This document shows, one piece after another, positions 16,943-26,092 of a stretch of 64,000 nt of DNA. This DNA is from CAVVEC01 sp963770485 (GTDB lineage Bacteria > Acidobacteriota > Terriglobia > Terriglobales > Acidobacteriaceae), in contig CAVYPX010000017.1 in NCBI GenBank assembly GCA_963770485.1, positions 62,001-126,000 on the forward strand. Direction: 5' to 3'. The notes under the pieces are model-generated. The model was not told the DNA's origin, made no database searches, and worked only from the letters and a program-made list of their open reading frames with translations. Within the stretch, counting starts at the first letter, position 1. Each line of letters starts with the position of its first letter. The position numbers were made by a program, and so were the translations under genes.

Positions 16943-18256
16943 GTGATCACTCTCGCCCGCAAACTCCGCTTGGTGGATTACTTTGCTCTGGGTTGGGGCA
17001 CCATGGTGGGTGTGGGATGGCTGGTCGTAATGGATGACTGGCTGCTCCGCGGTGGGGCGCTGGGCGCGATTCTCGGCTTCGCCATCGGTGGCATGCTGCT
17101 GCTGCCCATCGGCTACGTCTATGGCCAACTGGTCACGGCGATGCCCGATGCGGCCGCTGAAGTGGCGTACACGGCAAAAGTTTTCCCGCAAGCCGTGAGC
17201 TTCGCCACGGGCTGGACCATGATCCTGGCCTACTTCATTGTGTGTCCGTGGGAAGCGGTGGCTGTGGGCAAGATCGCAGGCTACATTTTTCCGGCGCTGG
17301 ATTCCATCGAACTCTACCGCATTGCGGGTCGCCCCGTGTATTTGCCGCACCTGGTCATTGGGCTCGGGCTGACCGCGTTGCTCACCCTGCTGAATTATCG
17401 CGGCATCCGGCTGAGCGCCACGTTTCAGAACTGGACAGCATTCGGGACACTGGCGCTGTTCGCGGTGTTTGTGGGCTGCGGGATCAGCCGGGGCTCGCCG
17501 CGGAATTTCCCGCCACTGTTCACCCACAGCGGATTTGTATCGGTTTTGCTGGTGATGCAGATTGTGCCCTATTTCATGACTGGGTATGAATCGGTGGTGA
17601 AGGGCGCGGAAGAGGCCAGTCCCGAGTTCCGCGCGCGGGGGTTTTTCAAGGCCATCTGGATGGCGATTGTCGTGGGAATTCTTTTCTACACCATCGTGAT
17701 TGCGGCAGTCGGATTTGTAGCTCCCTGGAAGCAGCTCACCCATGAGAAATTCATGACCGCGGTTGCGTTCGAGCGTGCTGTGGGCTCACGTTGGATCGTC
17801 AGCGTGATTCTCGCGACAGCGCTGCTTTCGCTCTTCAAAGTGTTCAATGGAAATTTTGTCGCGGCCAGCCGGTTGTTGTTCGCCATGGGAAGGCGCGGGT
17901 TGGTAGCTGCTGGCGTCGCCACGGTGCATCCGCGCAATCGGACGCCGTCGACGGCAGTGGTCTGTATTGGCTTGGCCACGGCGGCCTGCATGTTTCTAGG
18001 TGATGCCGCCCTGGTACCCATATCCGAGGTTGGCTCGGTGGCTTCCGCGGCTGGATGGCTGGCGGCTTGCGCGGCTTATTATCAGATGGCGCCGTCGCCC
18101 CGGCAACGCTTTGTGGCCGGGATTGGAGCGACGGTCGCCCTGCTCATGATTTTGATGAAGATTGTCCCCGTCATTCCCGGACATTTCAGCGGATACGAAT
18201 GGCTGGCGCTGGGGATCTGGAGTTTGCTTGGGGCCGCGCTGCGCTGGTTCTCTTGA
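16943..18256 (+). CDS. APC-superfamily amino acid permease
   Basis: The product is about 437 aa with some 12 hydrophobic segments. LRLVDYFALGWGTMVGVGWLV is the first helix with the unwound G-rich substrate site of APC transporters, and MTGYESVVKGAEEASPEFRARG resembles the loop after helix 6. The start chosen is the GTG at 16943; the longer open frame crosses the inverted repeat and the acyltransferase start. A perfect TATAAT at 16924-16929 lies 13 bp before this GTG, suggesting a near-leaderless mRNA. The substrate is probably an amino acid or amine. Confidence 0.88.
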   Translation: MITLARKLRLVDYFALGWGTMVGVGWLVVMDDWLLRGGALGAILGFAIGGMLLLPIGYVYGQLVTAMPDAAAEVAYTAKVFPQAVSFATGWTMILAYFIVCPWEAVAVGKIAGYIFPALDSIELYRIAGRPVYLPHLVIGLGLTALLTLLNYRGIRLSATFQNWTAFGTLALFAVFVGCGISRGSPRNFPPLFTHSGFVSVLLVMQIVPYFMTGYESVVKGAEEASPEFRARGFFKAIWMAIVVGILFYTIVIAAVGFVAPWKQLTHEKFMTAVAFERAVGSRWIVSVILATALLSLFKVFNGNFVAASRLLFAMGRRGLVAAGVATVHPRNRTPSTAVVCIGLATAACMFLGDAALVPISEVGSVASAAGWLAACAAYYQMAPSPRQRFVAGIGATVALLMILMKIVPVIPGHFSGYEWLALGIWSLLGAALRWFS

Positions 18257-18285
18257 AACATGTGCTCACGGCCCCGCTGCGAATC

Positions 18286-18374
18286 CCTAACCACAGAGGA
18301 CACCGAGAACACAGAGTTAAGACTGCGTCGGCTGAATGCTATACTCCGTGTCCACTGCGTCCTCTGCGGTTAGG
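18286..18374. repeat. Inverted CCTAACC(A/G)CAGAGGA repeat
   Basis: CCTAACCACAGAGGACACCG at 18286-18305 is mirrored by an imperfect reverse complement ending CCTCTGCGGTTAGG at 18374. The left arm shows ~9-bp tandem CACAGAGGA units. A TATACT -10-like hexamer (18340-18345) sits in the loop, so an mRNA started there carries the right arm in its leader. Confidence 0.6.
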
Positions 18375-18396
18375 AAAAGAAAGGGAAGGGTGGCTA

Positions 18397-20097
18397 ATGG
18401 GACTGGCTTTGAAGAGGTATTTGGTCGTGGCTGTCTTCTTGATGGCGAGCGTTGGGGTTTCTCGCGCGCAAGCTTCACGTCCGCCGACCTTCGATCTGGT
18501 CATTACCAACGGCCACATCATCGACGGCACCGGTTCCCCGTGGTACTCAGGCGATGTCGGCATCCGCGAGGGAAGAATTGCCGCCATCGGCAATCTGAGC
18601 CAGGCTGCGCGCGCCCGAACCATCGACGCTCAGGGGAAGGTCGTCGCGCCCGGTTTCATTGACATGCTTGGTCAGTCGGAACTGACCATACTCGTCGATC
18701 CCCGCGTGCCCTCGAAGATTTACCAGGGAATCACGACAGAAATCACTGGTGAAGGCGGATCGGCCGCGCCGCTCAATGATGCGATCATCCAGGCCGACCG
18801 GCCCGGTTACGACCACTATCACATAATCCCCGACTGGCGCACTCTCCGGCAGTATTTCGCGAGGCTGGAGAAACAAGGCATCGGCATCAATCTCGCCAGC
18901 TATGTCGGCGCGACGCAGGTGCGCCGCGTGGTGCTGGGAGACGATGACAAACAACCCACGCCCGACCAACTCGAACAGATGAAAGAGTTGGTGCGGCAGG
19001 CTATGGGTGACGGAGCGGTCGGAGTTTCAACGGCTCTCGAATATGCACCCGCTCCCTACGCCAGGACGGAAGAATTGATCGCCCTGGCCACGGAAGCGTC
19101 CAAGCTCGGCGGCATCTACGCTACCCACATGCGCAACGAAAGTGATTCTGTTCTTTCCGCGATTGACGAAGCGCTGCGCATCGGGCGCGAAGCTCATATC
19201 CCGGTTGAGATCTGGCACATCAAGGTTGCGGGCAAAGAGAATTGGGGACGCATGCCCGAGGTGGTGGCGAAAATCAATGCCGCTCGGGCTGAAGGAGTGG
19301 ACGTGAGCGCCAACACGTACGCCTATACGGCATGGTTCAACGGCCTGTCGGCATTTATTCCGCAGTGGGCGCACGATGGTGGCGACGCGAAACTGGTCGA
19401 ACGCCTGAAAGATCCCACCATGCGGGCCCGCATCCGCAAGGACTTGATGACTCCATCGAAAGATTGGGACAACGAATGGCAGGAAATTCCCGGCCCCGAA
19501 TCGGTCCTGATCGAGGTCGTGCAGAACCCGAAGCTGCTTCCGTTGCAAGGGAAGTCGCTTGCGGAGGTTGCGAAAATGTGGAACAAAGACCCGATGGACG
19601 CGCTGTTTGATCTCGTTATCGAGGACAAAGCATTCACCAGCGTTGCCGTGTTCGGCATGTCGGAATCCGATGTCACTCTCGCCCTGCAGCAGCCGTGGGT
19701 CTCCATCTGCAACGACTCCGAGGGCACATCTCCTGAGGGAATTCTGGGCCAGGAACATCCTCATCCGCGTGCGTATGGCACTTTTCCTCGCATCCTGCGC
19801 AAATATGTGAGGGAAGAAAAGAAACTGACCTTGGAAGATGCCATTCGCAAGTTCTCCGCTTTGCCGGCGCAGCGGATGCGGCTGGCGGATCGAGGAGTGC
19901 TGAAGGTGGGCATGTGGGGGGACGTTGTGATTTTCGACCCGGCAACCGTACGCGACTTGGCGACCTTCGATAGTCCTAACCAGTATTCGCAGGGCATGGA
20001 ATATGTGCTGGTGAACGGAGTGCCCGTGATTGATCAGGGAACGATGACGGGCGCGAAGCCAGGGAAGGTGTTGCGAGGAGCGGCTTACGTGCCGTAA
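18397..20097 (+). CDS. Secreted N-acyl-D-amino-acid deacylase-like amidohydrolase
   Basis: The 566-aa product has a signal peptide (KRYLVVAVFLMASVGVSRAQA). The amidohydrolase core begins FDLVITNGHIIDGTGSPWYSGDVGI. GFIDMLGQSEL takes the place of the usual D-x-H-x-H segment (commonly GFIDxHxHxD), so metal-binding histidines are missing there. THMRNES, HIKVAG and a C-terminal HPRAYGTFPRILRKYVRE are D-aminoacylase family features. The start ATG at 18397 has GGGAAGGG upstream. The replaced HxH suggests altered metal use or specificity. Confidence 0.85.
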   Translation: MGLALKRYLVVAVFLMASVGVSRAQASRPPTFDLVITNGHIIDGTGSPWYSGDVGIREGRIAAIGNLSQAARARTIDAQGKVVAPGFIDMLGQSELTILVDPRVPSKIYQGITTEITGEGGSAAPLNDAIIQADRPGYDHYHIIPDWRTLRQYFARLEKQGIGINLASYVGATQVRRVVLGDDDKQPTPDQLEQMKELVRQAMGDGAVGVSTALEYAPAPYARTEELIALATEASKLGGIYATHMRNESDSVLSAIDEALRIGREAHIPVEIWHIKVAGKENWGRMPEVVAKINAARAEGVDVSANTYAYTAWFNGLSAFIPQWAHDGGDAKLVERLKDPTMRARIRKDLMTPSKDWDNEWQEIPGPESVLIEVVQNPKLLPLQGKSLAEVAKMWNKDPMDALFDLVIEDKAFTSVAVFGMSESDVTLALQQPWVSICNDSEGTSPEGILGQEHPHPRAYGTFPRILRKYVREEKKLTLEDAIRKFSALPAQRMRLADRGVLKVGMWGDVVIFDPATVRDLATFDSPNQYSQGMEYVLVNGVPVIDQGTMTGAKPGKVLRGAAYVP

Positions 20098-20118
20098 AGA
20101 CAGAGGAACGGTGTCTGC

Positions 20119-22656
20119 TCACGGTTTCAGCGCCGCCCGCGTTTCTGCGGCAGCAGTTTGCGAGACGCGAGGCTCGGTCACAGTACCGGTGATATTGAAG
20201 CCGGGAGCGCCGTCGCGAGTCAGATACACGTTCAGAACGCGCCCCAGGGATGCCGTGCCGCTTACGTCGTAGACGCCCGCAGCAGTCTCCAACCTGCCTT
20301 CCTGAATCTCGAACTTCCCATCATGCAGGAACAAGTGCGCGGCCAAATGGTGCATCTGCAACGGCCCGCTCCCTTCTGCGAGCGCGATATGCGGCAGCAA
20401 ACCATCGCGCACCTCGATTTGGAGTGCGCCCGTCGCGGAGGCGAACAACTCAATCGCACTTGAACCCGCAGCCGTCGCGCGATAACTTGCCGTCGCTGAG
20501 CCAGTGATCCAGCCATCCTGCATGACCTCCGCAAGCCGACCGAGCGCGACTCGATCCAGAGTGCCGCTGCCGCTGTACTGGGGCGGCTTGGCCGTGAAGT
20601 CGGCTCTCCATTCGCCGGTGTGGCGCCCGCCCAAGACGTCTCCAGTCAGGTTGTAGAGTCGCAGCTTGCCATTCTTCAGTTCCACGTTCGCCGATACCCG
20701 GTCGGCTGCGAGTTTACGAACCGCCACCTGGCTCGCTGTGAGCTTGCCGGTAGCATTCAGCATGAAAAAATATGGGGTTCCTACAGTTGACGACGAAAGA
20801 AAACGATACCAAGGCCGTTTCGGAACATGTGGATTCAGTACTTGGTTCAGACGATCGGTCGAAATCTGGTCAGCATGGAGATCGAAGCGAACCGGACACG
20901 CGCCAGGCACAGCGCACTGCCGCGGCAGGGCCAAAGAGCCGCGCCACACCGTGCCTGCCAGGGAAGCCGTCAGGTTCTGCACACTGACTTGGTCGGGTGT
21001 GAGGGTAAGATTGGCGGACGCAATTTCCAGTGGCGTGTTCAAGCCGCGTACTTCAGCGCGAATCGAATGCAGTTGCGCTTTTCCCATCGCTCTCACCGGC
21101 CCGAGTCCTGACCAGTTCCCGGCAAGTTGCAAATCGACTCTGGCTAGTCCTTCGGCGACCGGCTGCGGTGCGGCAATTCCAACAGTGCGCGCCGCCTGCA
21201 ACAGTCGCTGCACCTGAGCATCTCCCTGGACTGAAAAACCGTACCCCGAGCGCGAAACCCGGCCGCGCACCAGCACGGGCGCGGACTTGCTCAACGCCAG
21301 ATTGAATGGACCGACGTCGACGTGAGTCTCTGCCGGAGACTGCAATGCGAATTGGTGAGCGCGGCTTGCCGAGTTTGCCGACGGCTTGAGATCTCCTGCG
21401 GAAGACAAAGAAAATGGAACACTGCCCAGGGCCCATTCCGTGTTCGTCAGTTTTGATTCGAGGCGGAAGTCCGAAGCCTCGCCAACGCCCTTCCAGACCG
21501 CGAGCGGCCCTCCGGCCTCGCGCTTAAGTCTCACATCCGCTCTTACGCTACCGCCCGCGGTTAGATCATCAGAAACACCATTCCTGACATGGCGAACGAA
21601 CGCAGCCAGCGCTCGGATCGGCAGATCCTCAGCTGTAAGCGCAAGATCGTAGCCGCGAGACCCGAAGGGATTTGCGATGGAGCCATCAAGCGTGATCATG
21701 CCTTCGCTCACCGGTGCACGGCAGGCGACTTTGGAAAGCAGGTGATCCGCGTAACTGTAATGGGCGCTGCATTGGGCCGCCAGGCGCAGGTCACCGGCGC
21801 TGAATATATCGTAGCGCCGGAAGTCCTGAAGCGTCGCCCCAACATTCACGGCAAGATTATTTGGCGTCCCGGCCAGGATCGTTGAAAGCTTGACCGCTCC
21901 GCGAAACCCCTGATCGTTGCCGTAGACCAGTTTGCTCACTTGACCGAGTTGGGCACGGTCCCACTGCAGGCTGAACTGCACGGGCGTGTCACGCAGCTTT
22001 GCTGCTCTTTGCCACAAACCGCTGACTCTCACAATGCCGGTGTCGCTTAAATTGAAATCGGTACGTACCGGTTGCGCTTTCAGTCGCATGCCCCAGGCGT
22101 TTTCCGAGTCTTGCCACACAGCGAAATCAGCTTCGGTGAGCGCGTAGGGTTTCTTTTCTGCCCCGAACTTGAAGTTGATGCGGCCGCGATCGCCTTCGAT
22201 ATACGGAAAGCCCGGACGCATTTCCGTCTTCGCTTTGCCCGTCGGAGCAACCGGTATTTTGGCGGCTCGTTCGAGAAGATTCTCAAGATTCCAGTGCCCC
22301 TCTGGGTTGCGCACGAGGTTGAGGCTGGGTTCGGTGAGATTCAGGCGCGCGATCTCGAGTCGTCCCCGCAGCAGCGAACTCACACGCAACGACGCGGTAA
22401 CTTCTTCGGCGCGCAGCATGGGTTCAGCACTGAATGCGGGATCGTCATGGACTACGAAGTTCTTGAGATCAAAGCCCGGCCGGGGGAGCAGCCGAAAATT
22501 CAGAGAAGCGACATCGACTGGATGTCCCAGCGCCAGACTTATGGAGTTGACAATCCGCGTGCGCAGGCGATTGGCCCCAGGGCGGATAAGAAAGAGCATG
22601 ATGAGCAGCACAACGCCCAGGGTCACGACTCCGCGCTTGGAGCGAAAAAATCTCAC
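20119..22656 (-). CDS. AsmA-family envelope protein
   Basis: The 845-aa product has an N-terminal membrane anchor (VVTLGVVLLIMLFLI, about 9-23) and the AsmA start SISLALGHPVDVASLNFRLLPRPGFDLKNFVV. A long beta-rich body follows, as in AsmA/TamB-like lipid-transport proteins. A C-terminal AsmA-2-like region (GDVLGGRHTGEW; ATGALQIEVRDGLL) is visible. Its start overlaps the stop of lepB (GTGA), so it is translated with the signal peptidase. The envelope role is inferred from the family. Confidence 0.88.
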   Translation of the reverse strand: MRFFRSKRGVVTLGVVLLIMLFLIRPGANRLRTRIVNSISLALGHPVDVASLNFRLLPRPGFDLKNFVVHDDPAFSAEPMLRAEEVTASLRVSSLLRGRLEIARLNLTEPSLNLVRNPEGHWNLENLLERAAKIPVAPTGKAKTEMRPGFPYIEGDRGRINFKFGAEKKPYALTEADFAVWQDSENAWGMRLKAQPVRTDFNLSDTGIVRVSGLWQRAAKLRDTPVQFSLQWDRAQLGQVSKLVYGNDQGFRGAVKLSTILAGTPNNLAVNVGATLQDFRRYDIFSAGDLRLAAQCSAHYSYADHLLSKVACRAPVSEGMITLDGSIANPFGSRGYDLALTAEDLPIRALAAFVRHVRNGVSDDLTAGGSVRADVRLKREAGGPLAVWKGVGEASDFRLESKLTNTEWALGSVPFSLSSAGDLKPSANSASRAHQFALQSPAETHVDVGPFNLALSKSAPVLVRGRVSRSGYGFSVQGDAQVQRLLQAARTVGIAAPQPVAEGLARVDLQLAGNWSGLGPVRAMGKAQLHSIRAEVRGLNTPLEIASANLTLTPDQVSVQNLTASLAGTVWRGSLALPRQCAVPGACPVRFDLHADQISTDRLNQVLNPHVPKRPWYRFLSSSTVGTPYFFMLNATGKLTASQVAVRKLAADRVSANVELKNGKLRLYNLTGDVLGGRHTGEWRADFTAKPPQYSGSGTLDRVALGRLAEVMQDGWITGSATASYRATAAGSSAIELFASATGALQIEVRDGLLPHIALAEGSGPLQMHHLAAHLFLHDGKFEIQEGRLETAAGVYDVSGTASLGRVLNVYLTRDGAPGFNITGTVTEPRVSQTAAAETRAALKP

Positions 22657-23423
22657 CGCACCACCCTGAACGTGCGTCGCCAGCGAGTTTCATCGAAGAA
22701 GTGGATCACCACATGGGCCAGGAAGCCGAGGCGCTGGCTGAATTCTTTTTCCATATACTGGCCGGGCGGCGTCTCAAAGGACCAGTAGATGAACATGGGC
22801 CGTCCGATCAGGTTGGCCTTCGGGATGAATCCCCAATACCGGCTGTCGTAGCTTACGTCGCGGTTGTCTCCCATGGCGAAATAGCTATCGGGAGGTACGA
22901 CCAGGTCACCTCCCTCGATGTACTGCCTGAGAAGCAATTGCCACTCCGGAGTGACATTGTTATATTCCGAAGGCGGCACCGCCGGGAAATTGTCGCGGTA
23001 AGGATTGTAAGCGGCCTCACCCCCCTGGTGAATCACGTATGGTTCGTCCAATTTCTGACCGTTGCGATACACCACGCCATCGCGCAAGTGGATGCGATCC
23101 CCGGGAATACCCATGATTCGTTTTACGACATAGAGGCCCGGTTCCGCCGGCGAGAGGAACACCGTGATATCCCCTTGTCGTATCTGCCGGTAGGGCAGCA
23201 TGGGACCCATCCAATGGGTAGCGGGCGCAAACTGCTCGCGGTTCACGAACACGTGGTCGCCGATCAGCAGCGTGTTCTCCATCGAACTGGAAGGAATTTC
23301 AAAGGCCTGGACGATGAAGGTGATGATAAACAGGCCGGTCACCAGCACTGCCGCCAGCGAAGCCAGAAACTCTACTGTCGTTTCACGCGGTTTTTCTTCT
23401 TGCTCAAGTTCTTTCTTGGCCAC
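22653..23423 (-). CDS. lepB: Signal peptidase I (second copy)
   Basis: The 256-aa product has one N-terminal transmembrane segment (LASLAAVLVTGLFIITFIV). The catalytic Ser47 is in IPSSSMENTLLIGDHVFV and the Lys is in VVKRIMGIPGDRI; box E is AMGDNRDVSYDSRYWGFI. It cleaves Sec and Tat signal peptides. It is a clear paralogue of the gene directly upstream (23469-24218). The two share layout but differ in the periplasmic loop, so their substrate ranges may differ. Confidence 0.94.
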   Translation of the reverse strand: MAKKELEQEEKPRETTVEFLASLAAVLVTGLFIITFIVQAFEIPSSSMENTLLIGDHVFVNREQFAPATHWMGPMLPYRQIRQGDITVFLSPAEPGLYVVKRIMGIPGDRIHLRDGVVYRNGQKLDEPYVIHQGGEAAYNPYRDNFPAVPPSEYNNVTPEWQLLLRQYIEGGDLVVPPDSYFAMGDNRDVSYDSRYWGFIPKANLIGRPMFIYWSFETPPGQYMEKEFSQRLGFLAHVVIHFFDETRWRRTFRVVR

Positions 23424-23468
23424 CAGGCTTCATCCTGTTCTTTGTTTTGTTCATGGGCGATTGCGCCC

Positions 23469-24218
23469 TCAGTTGACTAAGCGAAACGTGCGCTCCCAGC
23501 GAGTAATCTGGAACAAATGGCTGACCGCATAGGCGAAATGATAAAGTTTATCACCCGGCGTAGAGGAAACGGGCAGGTCTTCATCCACGCTCCGCAGGGA
23601 CCAATAGATCAGTAGGGGCCGCCCGATGATGTTTTCCCGTGGAACGAAACCCCAGTAACGGCTGTCCAGGCTTTCATCGCGATTATCACCGAGCGCAAAA
23701 TAGTGTCCCTCCGGGATAATCAATTCGCCGTCCTCGACCATTTTTTTCATCTGCAGCGACCAACCTGCCCTCAAGTCCGGAACCGACATGTTGGTGCGGG
23801 GAAAATCGTCCCGAAACACGTCGTGTACGGCCGAACTGTAACGCACGTAGGGCTCCTTAAGGGGAACCCCATTCACGAAGACCTCGCGATTGATCAGGCG
23901 CACGCGATCCCCAGGCACGCCAACCACACGCTTCACGAAATGTTCGCTGGGGTTGACCGGATAGTGAAAAACGATAATGTCCCCGCGGCGCACTGGACGG
24001 TAGGGCATCAGGTGATCCCAGAAACCACCGCCGCCGTAGCGAGTCTTGTCCACCAGCAAGTAGTCGCCAATCAGCAAAGTATTTTCCATGGATTCGGAAG
24101 GGATCTGAAACGCCTGCACGACAAAAGTGATGACAAAGACCGCAATCACGACAGTTGCCAGCAGCGACTGCAGCGAAATCAGCCAGGCGCTCTGCGGTGC
24201 TTTGCCGGCCCCCATCAT
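23469..24218 (-). CDS. lepB: Signal peptidase I (first copy)
   Basis: The 249-aa product has a membrane anchor at about 18-37. Ser43 is in IPSESMENTLLIGDYLLVDK, Lys in FVKRVVGVPGDRV, and box E is ALGDNRDESLDSRYWGFV. The ATG overlaps the rnc stop (ATGA), and the rnc-lepB pairing is conserved in many bacteria. The tandem duplicate follows after 45 bp. Confidence 0.95.
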   Translation of the reverse strand: MMGAGKAPQSAWLISLQSLLATVVIAVFVITFVVQAFQIPSESMENTLLIGDYLLVDKTRYGGGGFWDHLMPYRPVRRGDIIVFHYPVNPSEHFVKRVVGVPGDRVRLINREVFVNGVPLKEPYVRYSSAVHDVFRDDFPRTNMSVPDLRAGWSLQMKKMVEDGELIIPEGHYFALGDNRDESLDSRYWGFVPRENIIGRPLLIYWSLRSVDEDLPVSSTPGDKLYHFAYAVSHLFQITRWERTFRLVN

Positions 24219-25018
24219 GACTCAGCCTGGCCGCGTCCTCTCCCTTGCGGTTTGCCGGCCAGGTTCTCCGGCAGCGACAACAGATATTCGAGCAACTGCC
24301 GCGCTGCGCCTTGCTCGGCCTCCTTCTTCGTAGAGCCTTCGGCTCTCCCCACGAACTCGGTGGAACCGTGATTACCGTCAGCTTGCAATCGTGCCTCAAC
24401 CGTAAAAATCTTGCTGTGCTCCGGTCCCTGCTCTTTTACCAGCACGTAAGAGGGTTGCGGCCTTCCCCACGCCTGCAACTTTTCCTGCAGCGCCGACTTG
24501 TAGTCGGTGAGAGGCAAACTGCTGCCGCTGCGCCCGATGTGCTCCAGTTCCGGCGCGATGATGTACTGCAGGACCACGCGCCGCACTGCCTCCAGCCCGC
24601 CATCGATGTACATGGCGCCCAAAACCGCTTCCAATCCGTCCACTAGCAGAGCCGTCTTGTTGCGGCCGCCGCTTTTTTCCTCGCCTCGGCCCAGCCGCAG
24701 GTAATGGCCCAGTTCCAGATGTTGCGCCACCCTTATGAGATGCTTTTCGCTCACCAGGTGAGCCCGCAACTTGGATAACTCTCCTTCCCGAAAATCCGGG
24801 AAACGATGAAATAACTCCTCGGTCGTGATCAATCCCAGGACCGCATCGCCCAGAAACTCGAGTTGTTCGTTGTCACCCACTCGGGCACTGGCGAGTGTGT
24901 GCAGCGACTCCAGCTCGCGGGCTTGCGAAGTATGGGTGAGCGCCTGCTCCAGCAACTTCGGGTGTTCAAACTGATAGCCCAGTGTTTGTTCCAGGTCCGT
25001 GATGTTCCGAGACTTCAT
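24215..25018 (-). CDS. rnc: Ribonuclease III
   Basis: The product is about 267 aa. NEQLEFLGDAVLGL is the RNase III signature with catalytic acidic residues, and KTALLVDGLEAVLGAMYIDGG carries the second acidic pair. A dsRNA-binding domain (DYKSALQEKLQAWGRPQPSYVLVKEQGPEHSKIFTVEARL) occupies the C-terminal half, ending in a short basic tail. The ATG at 25018 gives MKSRNITDLEQTLGY; a TTG 21 nt upstream is less likely. Confidence 0.96.
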   Translation of the reverse strand: MKSRNITDLEQTLGYQFEHPKLLEQALTHTSQARELESLHTLASARVGDNEQLEFLGDAVLGLITTEELFHRFPDFREGELSKLRAHLVSEKHLIRVAQHLELGHYLRLGRGEEKSGGRNKTALLVDGLEAVLGAMYIDGGLEAVRRVVLQYIIAPELEHIGRSGSSLPLTDYKSALQEKLQAWGRPQPSYVLVKEQGPEHSKIFTVEARLQADGNHGSTEFVGRAEGSTKKEAEQGAARQLLEYLLSLPENLAGKPQGRGRGQAES

Positions 25019-25132
25019 ATTTGAATGGAGCGCTGCCAAGGACGCAGCTGGTTAAATGCTGAGGGCGAACCGTCCCTGCCGCAACTATCAAGTTGCCACT
25101 GGCGACCTTGGACTCCCCGTCGATCACTCAGA

Positions 25133-26035
25133 TCAGTGAGGAGGCTGAGTCGAGTTCGGTGCAGTTGCAGCAGGCGGACTGGATCCGGGAGCTGGATTGC
25201 TGCCTCCCGTCAGTTGCACCAGCCGGTCACGCTCCTGGCGCGCCACCTTTCCCGCCGAAGTGTTCTCCTGAGTCAAGTCCACGGCGCGACTAGCTTCCTT
25301 TAGGGCATCGGGATACTTTCCCTGCTTATCCAGCGCCAATGCCAAGCGGAGTACCACCAGCGCGTCGGGCTGAGAGGGAAGGGCGTCGAGCGACTTGCGA
25401 TAGTAGTTTTCTGAATCCGCATATTTTTCCCGATGGTCGGAGACACTGCCGAGAATGGAATACGCGGTGGAGCGGATCAGACCCTGGTAAAGTTCGATCT
25501 GGTTCGGCTGCAATCCCGCCGGAACATCGCTAGCCACGGTTTCAAGAGCGTGCTGGGCGTCCTTAGCGGCCTCGTCCCAGCGCTGGTCTTTGTCGAGGTC
25601 AGTGTCCTGTGTGCGTTCCGCGATCACTTCCGCCACATTCACCAACGCCTCGGGATCATCAGGGTCGATTTTCAACAGTTTCTGTGCGGCCTCCGACATC
25701 TTGTTGCCATTGTTGGCATTTTGGTAGCCGCGCATCTCGGCTCGATACAGAACAATGCGCAACTCGCTGGTGGGAAATTTGGCTGCGAAGTCGTCCGCCG
25801 ATTTTTCCACGGCAGCCGGATCACTCGGACTAGCTATTGCCGCCTTGTACGCATCAAATTCCGCCTGCGTCTTGGCCTGGGGAGGACGCTTTCCCACTGG
25901 AGGGGGTGCAGCCGTGCCCTTCTGGGCTGTGCCCGGCTGCGCTGCAGGCTGATTCTGTTGGCCGGGAGCCGGCTGCTGTGCTAATGCAAAAGTCGTCACC
26001 GCTAACATCACGACGGTCATCGCTGCTTGCTTCAT
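25133..26035 (-). CDS. Secreted TPR-like protein
   Basis: The 300-aa product has the signal peptide MKQAAMTVVMLAVTTFALAQQ and then a Q/P/A-rich linker to about residue 60. Helical repeats follow with TPR character (AAQKLLKIDPDDPEALVNVAEVI; YADSENYYRKSLDALPSQPDALVVLRLALALDKQGKYPDALKEASRAV). The ATG at 26035 has a GGAGAGG ribosome-binding site, which decides against the upstream ATG at 26086. The tail is proline- and serine-rich. It is likely a periplasmic scaffold; no partner is identifiable. Confidence 0.8.
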   Translation of the reverse strand: MKQAAMTVVMLAVTTFALAQQPAPGQQNQPAAQPGTAQKGTAAPPPVGKRPPQAKTQAEFDAYKAAIASPSDPAAVEKSADDFAAKFPTSELRIVLYRAEMRGYQNANNGNKMSEAAQKLLKIDPDDPEALVNVAEVIAERTQDTDLDKDQRWDEAAKDAQHALETVASDVPAGLQPNQIELYQGLIRSTAYSILGSVSDHREKYADSENYYRKSLDALPSQPDALVVLRLALALDKQGKYPDALKEASRAVDLTQENTSAGKVARQERDRLVQLTGGSNPAPGSSPPAATAPNSTQPPH

Positions 26036-26092
26036 ACCCTCTCCTTGGTTGCGACCCTGGCTCCAGTCGCAGTATGGTCGTTGCATTGCATC

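Noticed and set aside
22653..24218. Two lepB genes as a frameshifted single gene
   Set aside because: Each has a complete set of Ser, Lys and box E motifs and its own membrane anchor.
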